Shown here one piece after another: positions 40,197 through 48,003 of a stretch of DNA of 64,000 nucleotides. Each line of letters begins with the position of its first letter. The stretch's first letter is position 1. The notes beneath the pieces were generated by a model, which saw nothing but the letters and a program-made list of their open reading frames with translations, was not told where the DNA came from and searched no databases. A program made the translations under genes and the position numbers. The DNA is from CAWFLT01 sp963816795 (GTDB taxonomy: Bacteria > Acidobacteriota > Vicinamibacteria > Vicinamibacterales > SCN-69-37), in contig CAWFLT010000017.1 in NCBI GenBank assembly GCA_963816795.1, positions 372,001 to 436,000 on the forward strand. Direction: 5' to 3'.

Positions 40197-41245
40197 ATGC
40201 GTCTGTTTCTGACCGCCATCGTTCTGACGGCGCTGAGCGCCCAGACGCCGGGCCAGCTCACCATCCGGCCGCAGATTTCGGACACTCGGGGCCTCGCCGA
40301 TTTCGATCTCGACGGCAACGGCGGCTGGCGCGTCGCCGGATCCGTCCTCGTGCTCGACAAGGCCGGTGTCCCGGGCGGGCCGATTCGTCGCCCGGCCGCG
40401 ATCGCCGTACTGAAGAGCGATCCCGTCGGCGACTTCACGTTCACGGTCGAGATGCGATCGACTGCGCCGGTGGATCTCGCGGTGCGCGACGTCCTGCTCA
40501 TCTTCGGCTATCAGTCGCCGACGCGCTTCTACTACGTGCACCTCGCCGCGAAGACCGATGCCGTGCACAACGGCATCTTCGTCGTCGACAACGCCGATCG
40601 CCGGCGCCTCGATCCGCAGACGTCGACCGGCCGGTTGACTGATCAGGCGTGGCATCGGCTCCGTCTCGAACGGCGCGTCTCGACCGGGAGCATCGCCGTG
40701 TACTTCGACGATGACCCGGCCCCGGTGCTGTCGGTGACGGACACGACGATCCTGGCGGGACGCGTGGGCGTCGGATCGTTCGACGAGACGGGTGAGTATC
40801 GCTCGCTTGAATTGAAGGGCGCGCCGGCGAAGGACGCCATCGCGGCGCCGCCACCAGTGGCGTCAGGTCCGCCAGACGGCACTCCGGAACCGAGCCTGCT
40901 CGGCGAGTTCCTCGACGACTACGGCGGCAGCTACTCGATCACCGCCAGCGAGTGGCGGCATGGGCGCGCGCGCTATCGCATCACGCGGTGGCGGAGCGAC
41001 CAGCAGTATCTGATTGCGCAGAATGACGCCGGCAACCCAAGCGAGCCGGCCTCTGGACTCGAATCGACTGGGTCAAACTGAGTGGCATGGCGCCATATGT
41101 GTGGGGCTTTTGCATGAGCGCGTTCAAGGCGCCAACCGCCGAGGCCGCCGAGGCCGTGCAGGTGGCCAAACGCGAGAGCCCGAAAACCGGCTGCAACGGA
41201 TTCCCGTTTTCCCGGATGCGATCTGCGGCGACATTTCTTCGCTAG
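40197..41245 (+). CDS. Exported concanavalin-like (LamG/DUF1080-like) beta-sandwich protein, one frameshift
   Basis: Signal peptide MRLFLTAIVLTALSAQTPG, then a jelly-roll pattern (GDFTFTVEMRSTAPVDLAVR, LLIFGYQSPTRFYYVHLAA, WHRLRLERRVSTGSIAVYFD, GRVGVGSFDETGEYRSLEL) typical of carbohydrate-binding or 3-keto-disaccharide-hydrolase-like domains. A lost base at about 41046 breaks the frame; correcting it gives GLWTRIDWVKLSGMAPYVWG, FCMSAFKAP and a stop at 41243. Function unknown. The next gene begins 8 bp later. Confidence 0.72.
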
Positions 41246-41253
41246 CGGTCCAG

Positions 41254-42558
41254 ATGTCCCACGCGCCCAAGAGCCGGCCGGACGTCTCGTTTTCCGAGGC
41301 GTGCTCACTCGTCGAGACGATCCTGAACGGTGACAGCCGCCAGCGGATTCTCGAAACCGTGGCGGTCGATGGCGCGTTCGGCCTGGCGCTATCGCGTCTC
41401 CGCGAGCGCATGCGCACGCATGTCTGGCAAGTGGGTCCACGGCAGATTCGGCTCGGGCGGCTCGTCGCCCAGTACGATCAACGCGCGCGCGAAGGCGGGT
41501 TTCACCTGCTGCACGATTGGGACGGCAAAGCCGACCGCGTCAACGAAGACATCATTCCTGTGGACGTCCTGCATTTCCTCGGCGTGAAGCGCGGCCAGGA
41601 CGACTACGACTCGACCTCGGCGGCCATCCTGCTCGACTACTACCTGCTCTATGTGTTGACGCTCATGTCGCTGGCGATCTGGGACGACGGCGACGCGGAC
41701 GCCAACCTCGACCGGCTCGATGCGATGGTTCGCGAGCTCTCCGGTCCGGGCGGCAGCGGTCAGCGGTTCGTGGACGACGCCGAGACGCTCTTCCTGCTGG
41801 CCGGTTCGCACTACGAGCTCGCTGATCACGGCTACGACGCGCTGTTGACGCGTGTGCGCACCCTGAACGCGGCGCATCAGCTCAAAATCGCGCTTGGTCA
41901 CGCCGCCGGGCTGGGCAGCCACCTCAGGTTCGGATTCGAAGCCACCTACGGCAAGAGTGTCGCGGCGATGCGTGCGGACAACGTCGTCGACTATCCGTGG
42001 CTGCTGTTCTCGCTGTCGACGTTGATCGACGAGTACGCAAGGATCGCCGACGCCGCCGGGCCGACCCTTCACCGGGGGCGCATTGTGGAGGCCTTGTTCA
42101 ACGGGCTGTCGGCCGACGTCGAGGCGTTCCTTGGCGAGGCGCCGCCCGCTCTGGTTTCCCTCGGGGAGGAGCACGCGCGTTTCGCGGAGGCCTTCGCACA
42201 GCATCGGGCGAGCCTGACGACCGACTTCGAGCGGCTGCGCCCGGCCGGCGACCGGTACTCGCCGTTCTCGTTCTTCTTCAACTTCTCGCAGAACGTCATC
42301 AAGGGCGCGGTGGTTGACGCGCTGCTGTGGGGATCGCCGTGGACGATTTCCCTGAATGACCTGTTGACCGGCCTGCCGCCAGACGACGACCGCGCCGGCG
42401 CCAAGGAGAAGCTGGCGCGCATCCTGATGGCCTACGCCCGATCGAGTCCGGACCGCGTCCGCGGACGCCTGATGCCAGCCATCGTCTATGACCCGGGACC
42501 GGAGAAGACGACCTCGGGGGTCGTTTTTCGGATTCTCGTAAAACGACCCCCGAGGTCT
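41254..42558 (+). CDS. Hypothetical helical protein of about 430 residues
   Basis: Starts MSHAPKSRPDVSFSEACSLV. It is predominantly alpha-helical, with conserved-looking blocks FHLLHDWDGKADRVNEDIIP, DDYDSTSAAILLDYYLLYVL, FLLAGSHYELADHGYDALL and SFFFNFSQNVIKGAVVDALL. No signal peptide is seen; one segment (LLDYYLLYVLTLMSLAIW) is quite hydrophobic. I do not recognise the family. The frame runs through a hairpin (42510-42557) and on into the next gene, to 42822, so the natural stop is probably lost just before the hairpin. Confidence 0.7.
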
Positions 42559-42563
42559 TTTAT
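42505..42563 (+). terminator. Strong hairpin, probable intrinsic terminator
   Basis: 18-bp perfect inverted repeat (GACCTCGGGGGTCGTTTT and its complement, 42510-42557) with a 12-base loop, followed by TCTTTTAT. The core is shared with the nested element at 44888-44998. Confidence 0.75.
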
Positions 42564-42574
42564 CATCACCGTCG

Positions 42575-43426
42575 ATGCGACACACCCGTGTCGTCGTCCT
42601 CGCGGGTCTGGCGACGCTTGCCATCGCCATCGGGCTTCCGGTGCGCGCGCAGTTGCCCTTCGCGGCCCCCAAGGCGTCCGGCCAGACCGTGACCCCGGTG
42701 TTCGAAGGCTGGTATCGCAACCCGGACGGCACCTTCAGCATCTCGTTCGGGTACTTCAATCGCAACGCCGAGGAAGTCGTCGACGTTCCGATTGGTCCCA
42801 ACAACTTCATCGAGCCCGGTGATCAGAATCAGGGACAACCGACAGAGTTTCAGCCTCGGCGCCACTGGGGCGTCTTCGCCGTCAAGGTGCCGGCCGACTT
42901 CGGCGAGAAGACGGTGACGTGGACGCTGAAGCTGCGCGGGACGTCGTATGCGATTCCCGGCAACCTCAAGACGAATTGGCAGATCGACGCCCTCGAGGGT
43001 GAAGCCGGATCCGGCAACACACCGCCGGCGTTGAAGTTCGATGCGAACGCGCCGGAAGGCAGCGGCCCATTCGGCATCACTGCCGGGCCGCTCACCGCGA
43101 CTGTCGGCAAGCCGCTGCAATTGAACGTCTGGGCGCGCGACGACGGCAAAGCGTCGACGAGCGTGGCAAGCGCCGGGCGCGGTGCCGCGCCTGTCGCGCT
43201 GGCCTGGTTCAAGCACCAGGGGCCCGGCAAAGTGACGTTCGATCCGCCGACGGGACGCGCCGCCGCCGCCGGGGCGCAAGCGACGACGAACGCGACGTTC
43301 AGCGAACCGGGCAGCTATATCGTGCGCGTGCGCGCCAACGACGCGTCCGGCGTCGCCAATGCGGGGCACGCGCAGTGCTGCTGGTCGAACGGGTTCGTGA
43401 AAGTGACGGTCGGAAAACAAGAATGA
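42575..43426 (+). CDS. Exported protein with C-terminal Ig-like domain
   Basis: 283 residues; signal peptide MRHTRVVVLAGLATLAIAIG. The N-terminal domain has GWYRNPDGTFSISFGYFNRN, IGPNNFIEPGD and RRHWGVFAVKVPADFG; the C-terminal Ig/PKD-like part has PGSYIVRVRANDASGVANAG and CCWSNGFVKVTVG. I have no function for it. It often travels, as here, beside cytochrome/monooxygenase-type secreted proteins (inference from the next gene). The TGA stop at 43424-43426 is inside the first copy of an 18-bp direct repeat. Confidence 0.75.
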   Translation: MRHTRVVVLAGLATLAIAIGLPVRAQLPFAAPKASGQTVTPVFEGWYRNPDGTFSISFGYFNRNAEEVVDVPIGPNNFIEPGDQNQGQPTEFQPRRHWGVFAVKVPADFGEKTVTWTLKLRGTSYAIPGNLKTNWQIDALEGEAGSGNTPPALKFDANAPEGSGPFGITAGPLTATVGKPLQLNVWARDDGKASTSVASAGRGAAPVALAWFKHQGPGKVTFDPPTGRAAAAGAQATTNATFSEPGSYIVRVRANDASGVANAGHAQCCWSNGFVKVTVGKQE

Positions 43427-43518
43427 CCGTCCGCAGGCGAACGTAGTGAGCCGTCGCGGACGCTGCGAGCGGGGGTGGGGCCCCGCGAGCGTAAATAAAG
43501 ATGACCGTCCGCAGGCGA
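43423..43518 (+). repeat. GC-rich element (copy 5) flanked by an 18-bp direct repeat
   Basis: ATGACCGTCCGCAGGCGA occurs at 43423-43440 and again at 43501-43518. Between them lies a copy of the GC-rich family with core GGGGGTGGGGCCCCGCGAGC. The first repeat contains the stop codon of the preceding gene. Confidence 0.9.
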
Positions 43519-43544
43519 CTGCCTGTCGTTGAGAGGAGCGCGCG

Positions 43545-44894
43545 ATGATCGGGACACGAACGACGCATCGCTTGGCGGGAACGTTGTTGGCCGGCGGGCT
43601 GACGCTGGCGATCGTATCGGCCGCTCAGAGTCCTTCCAGTCCGCCGGCACCATCTGGTCAGGCGCCGACCTTCACCAAAGACGTGGCGCCGATCTTCCAG
43701 CAGAAATGCCAGGTCTGCCATCAGCCGAACTCGATCGCGCCGATGTCGCTCATCACCTACGAAGAAGCGCGCAAGTTTGCCACGCGCATCAGGACGCGCG
43801 TTCGAGCACGGGTCATGCCGCCGTGGCACATCGACAAGACGATCGGCGTCCGCGAGTTCAAGAACGATCGGAGCCTGACCGACCAGCAGATCGAAACCAT
43901 CGCCAGCTGGGTCGACGCGGGAGCGCCACAGGGCGATCCCAAAGACATGCCGCCGCCGGTCACGTTTCCCGATCCGACCGGATGGCAACTGGCCGCGCAG
44001 TTCGGCGAGCCCGATCTGGTCATCAAGTCGCCGCCGTACACGCTGGCGGCGCGGACGCAGGACAAGTGGTTCCGTCCAGTCAGCGAGACCGGCCTCACCG
44101 AGCCACGCTGGGTGCGTGCGATCGAGATCAAGCCGTCCTATCCGGACGGCCGGCGGATCGTTCACCACGTGCTCACGACGTTGCAGCAGGGCGAAGAGGG
44201 CGTGACCGGCCTGGCGCACAGCGCGCACGACGTGCAGACCAACGCCGGGCTGTTCATGGAATGGGCGGTCGGCAAGGTCGGCGAGGTCTTCGCCGCCGAC
44301 GCCGGCAAGCTGATGCTGCCCGGCTCGCGGATCCGGTGGGAGATCCACATGTTCGCCGTCGGCGAGGAGATCAAGAACAACCAGGTCGAGCTCGGGATCT
44401 ACTTTTATCCGAAGGGCGTGGTCCCGAAACACCGGACCGTGCTGAGGATGTTCGACGTCAGTCGCGGGTCGGAGCTCGACATTCCGCCGGGCGAAGTCGC
44501 GATGACGCAGAACTTCTTCGTGATGCAAGCGCCTGCCCGGATCGAGAACTTTCAGCCGCACATGCACATGCGCGGCAAGGCGATGTCACTCGAAGCGATC
44601 TACCCCGACGGCCGCAAAGAAGTGTTGAGCGCGGTCAACAACTTCCAGTGGAACTGGCACGTGAACTACATCTACGCCGACCACACCGCGCCGCTCCTCC
44701 CCAAAGGGACGGTGCTCGTCTTCACCGCGTGGCACGACAACACGGCCGCCAATCCGAACAACCCGGATCCGAAACAATGGGTCGGTTGGGGCGATCGCAC
44801 GGTGGACGAGATGGCGCACGCCTGGGTGGACGTGACGTACCTCAATCAGGACGAGTTCGACCGGATTCTTGCAGCGCGGAAAGCGAAGAAATGA
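43545..44894 (+). CDS. Secreted cytochrome c / copper monooxygenase-like protein
   Basis: 449 residues with a signal peptide (HRLAGTLLAGGLTLAIVSA). An N-terminal mono-haem segment CQVCH (residue about 60) is followed by MPPWHIDK, giving a possible axial Met. The rest resembles copper type II ascorbate-dependent monooxygenases: RRIVHHVLTTL (first copper site), FQPHMHMRGKAMSLEAIYPDG and WNWHVNYIY (second site). The reaction is unknown; relatives occur beside Planctomycetes-type cytochromes. GAGAGGAG lies 7 bases before ATG 43545. The TGA stop is in the left arm of the nested inverted repeat. Confidence 0.85.
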   Translation: MIGTRTTHRLAGTLLAGGLTLAIVSAAQSPSSPPAPSGQAPTFTKDVAPIFQQKCQVCHQPNSIAPMSLITYEEARKFATRIRTRVRARVMPPWHIDKTIGVREFKNDRSLTDQQIETIASWVDAGAPQGDPKDMPPPVTFPDPTGWQLAAQFGEPDLVIKSPPYTLAARTQDKWFRPVSETGLTEPRWVRAIEIKPSYPDGRRIVHHVLTTLQQGEEGVTGLAHSAHDVQTNAGLFMEWAVGKVGEVFAADAGKLMLPGSRIRWEIHMFAVGEEIKNNQVELGIYFYPKGVVPKHRTVLRMFDVSRGSELDIPPGEVAMTQNFFVMQAPARIENFQPHMHMRGKAMSLEAIYPDGRKEVLSAVNNFQWNWHVNYIYADHTAPLLPKGTVLVFTAWHDNTAANPNNPDPKQWVGWGDRTVDEMAHAWVDVTYLNQDEFDRILAARKAKK

Positions 44895-44998
44895 CCTCGG
44901 GAGTCGTTTCGCGCTCGGTCGGAAACCCGAGTTTCCTCTCTGCCGTTTTGGAAACTCGGGGTTCCATTTCCACGCGAAACGACTCCCGAGGTCATTTC
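44888..44998. repeat. Nested inverted repeat between convergent genes
   Basis: Outer arms of 26 bp (44888-44913 and 44973-44998; GAAATGACCTCGGGAGTCGT...) are perfectly complementary. Inner arms GGAAACCCGAGTTTCC (44921-44936) and GGAAACTCGGGGTTCC (44950-44965) pair with one mismatch. The TGA in each outer arm is the stop codon of one of the two convergent genes. Probably also a bidirectional terminator. Confidence 0.92.
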
Positions 44999-46880
44999 CC
45001 CTTCAGCCACACCAGCCCGCCGCTGACCGTGCCTGACAGGACGTCGAGCCGGCCGTCGCCGTCGAGATCGGCAACGGCCGGCGGCGGACATCGGCGGCAG
45101 CGCGAGCGCGAACTCCGGCACCTCGACGAATCTCGGCGCCGTCCGGGTGCCGGCGTTGCGATAGAGCGCGGCGCCGCCGTTCTCGCGGCCGACCAGCAGA
45201 TCGAGCACGCCGTCGCCCGTGAGATCCACGAGCGCCGGCGTGCTCCGCCGGCCCGACTCGGAGATCGTCCAGCCGTTCGGACACCAGCGTGAACTTCGGC
45301 GCCTTCGACCGATCCGTCGTTGCGATAGAACGCGATCGCGCCGGTGGCCTGGCCGACGAGCAGATCGAGATCGCGATCGCCGTCGATATCAGCCAGCACC
45401 GGCGTCGCCGACGCGACGCGCGGCGGCCGAATTGTCGCCGCCGGCATCCTCAACCCAGTTCGCCTCCCGCGCCGTGCCCTGTTGCGGAAGAACCTGATGT
45501 CCTGATTCCAGGTGCCGACGAGCATGTCCAGATCGCCGTCGCCGTCGAGGTCGCCGAACGCCGGCGCCAGGTGAAACGCGTCCACCAGCTTCAGCGACTG
45601 ACTCCTGCCGAAACGCCGGCGCCTTCGCCGTGCCGTCGTTCATGAACACCGTCAGCCGCCCGGCGTCGCCCTGCGCCGGATCGATCTTGTTGCCGACGAC
45701 GAGATCCAGGTCGCCGTCGCCGTCGAGATCGACCAGCGCCGGCATCGTCTCGCTGCCGAGATCGATGCCGTTGAGAAGCCGCGTCGTCCGCAGCTCGAGG
45801 CGATCCGCGGCGGTCCGCTCCCAGAAATAGAAATTGTCCGCCGCCGTCGCCACCGGATTGAACGAGCCGCCGATGACGCCCATCAGAAAATCGAGGTCGC
45901 CGTCGGAGTCCAGGTCGACCGGCACCGGCGCGTTGTAGCCGCTCGTGCGCGTGCTCGTCTGCGCATACGGCAGCAGGCACCGGCTCGACCTGGAACGACG
46001 GCGTGCTGCACGTCCGCCCGATGTTCTGGATCAGGAGCACGCCCGCCTCGAAGAAGTCGCCCCAGAACAGATCGAGATCCCTGTCGCCGTCGAAGTCAGC
46101 AAAGGCGAGCGCGTTCGCGCCGTGGCGCGTCGTCGGCCCCGAGCCTCCGCCGTCCGCATCGCCGCCGCCGCCGATGATCTCGATGTCCTCGAAGTGATCG
46201 GTGATGAAAGGCGAACTCGCGCCGACCCGGGCGCGTCCGCTTCGTACCGCGTGACCGTGGCCCTCGACGCGGCCGATGAAGAAATCGAGCCGGCTGTCGC
46301 AGTCGAGATCGACGATGGCGGGAATGTTCTGACGATCGAGGAAGAGCAGCTGGCCGTCGGTGTCGCTGGAGCGGCGCCGCCGGCTTCGAACTTCGCGGCC
46401 TGTCTTGCGCGCCGACGTTCCGGTACCAGCGGATGTTGCTGAACGGCTGCTCGCCAAGCAGGTCGACGTCGCCGTCGGCGTCGAGATCGACGAAGCGATA
46501 CCACTCGCCGACCTCGAGGTTCTGATAGCGGTCGGTGCGCCACTCGTACCTCGGCGCCGCCGGTTTGCCGGTGTTCTCGAAGAACCAGATGACGTTGCGA
46601 GTATTCCTGCACGAACAGATCGAGGTCGCCGTCGGCGTCGATGTCGACGAACTGCGGCCGCGGCACGTCGAGGCCGCCGAGAAAGGGCAGCGCGAACGGC
46701 TGGCCGGCGTCGTCGAGCACGGCGAACGGCGCGATCGCGCGCTCGAAGGCGGGCGGCGACTGCCACAGCTGTCCCGAGCGCCGTCTTGACCACCGGAGCC
46801 TTGGCGAAGGTGGTCGAGGGGCGCCAGCGACGCCGACAGCCCGATGGCGGCGACTGCCAGGGCCGGAACGTGGCGATCAC
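44992..46880 (-). CDS. Secreted FG-GAP/VCBS repeat beta-propeller protein, several frameshifts
   Basis: About 630 residues. The signal peptide is split by an indel (ALAVAAIGLSASLAPL); then many repeats of the type D-D-DGDGDLDLL: FVDIDADGDLDLFV, FVDLDADGDVDLLG, VDLDCDSRLDFFIG, FADFDGDRDLDLFW, VDLDGDGDLDLVVG, GDLDGDGDLDMLVG, ADLDGDGRLDVLSG. These calcium-binding loops form integrin-like propellers. GTG 46880 overlaps the previous gene's TGA (GTGA). It is the last gene of a three-gene operon; its TGA (44992-44994) is in the right arm of the nested inverted repeat. Role: extracellular binding or scaffold (inference). Confidence 0.82.
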
Positions 46881-48003
46881 TTCCGCGCGCGCGCTCCCAT
46901 GCCCGTCAGGTTCTTGCCCAGCTGGAATCGCCTTCTCGACCTTGCGCGTCTGCGACGTTGACGATCGACGAGCGCCGCCGTGCCGTCCGCCCGGCATCGC
47001 GTGTCCGGCATGCGCCGGATCGGCCATGTGGTCCATCTTGTTGTTGTTCGTGACGAACGCGGTCCGGCCGTCCGGCGAGAACACGATCTGATGCGGTTGC
47101 TTCAAGCTGTCGTCCTTGATGCGCGCCGATCTCCGTCCAGCTTGTCGTCGACGAGGATCACGATCTCGTTCGTGCTCTTGACCGGCACCCAGACGGACCG
47201 TTCGTCCGGCGTGAAGATCGGATCGAACGCCATCTTGCCGACGTCGATCGTCTTCACGAGGCGCGGCTTGCGCCGGCTGCGGCCAGGTCGAAGACCAGGA
47301 GCTGACCGGAGATCTCCGCGGTGCCCACGAGCGTCTTGCCGTCGCGCGACATCGCGAACTGCACGAGCGAATGCGTCGGGCCGGCGACGTTGGTGACCTC
47401 GACGCGGTCATCCGCAAGCGCGATGCTGGCGATCTGGTTCACGCCCAGGCTGCCCGTGTAGGCGTACGCTCGCCGTCGTCGCGACCGGGTGCGGCCGCGG
47501 AAAGAGCACGTCCAGCTCCTCGCCCTTCATCGTCGTCCGGTCGGACGATCGCGATCCGCTTCGGCGGATTGACGGCGCTCATCGACCGGCTGACGACGAG
47601 GCGATCTGGCGGCGCCAGCGCGAGCATGCCCGGCGTCTCCATCTCGAACTGGCCCGACGATCGCGATCCTGCCGATCGAACTTCACGACGCGATTGGCGC
47701 CGATGAGCGAGACGTACCAGTGCGACGCCGTCCGGCTCGACGACGACGTAGTGCGGCTTGGCGGTGGCCGGAAAGCCGAGCTTCTGCAGGTCGATCGTCC
47801 GCACGACGTGCTTCGCCGCGCATGTCGACGACCGCGATCTTCGCGTCGTCCTGAATGCAGACGTAGAGCGCGTCAGCTGGCTGACGGCCTGATCTCCGGC
47901 GATCTGGCCCGAGCCGGTCGACGACCGGCGCGCTCCAGACCCGAGGCGCCCTGCGAGGACGCGCGGCCAGCGCGAGCACGACCGCGCGAACCGTCCTCAT
48001 CAT
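46877..48003 (-). CDS. YncE-like (YVTN) beta-propeller protein, several frameshifts
   Basis: About 375 residues. Recognisable blades: ADALYVCIQDDAKIAVVDMR, VVRTIDLQKLGFPATAKPHY, YVVVEPDG, LALAPPDRLVVSRSMSAVN, VQFAMSRDGKTLVGTAEISG, QIVFSPDGRTAFVTNNNKMD, ending GKNLTGMGARARK before TGA 46877-46879. It starts at ATG 48003 overlapping the upstream stop (ATGA), with a short N-terminal leader (RTVRAVVLALAARP). Frame breaks are frequent here (about 46927 and several in 47.0-47.9 kb). Likely periplasmic; ligand unknown. Confidence 0.78.
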
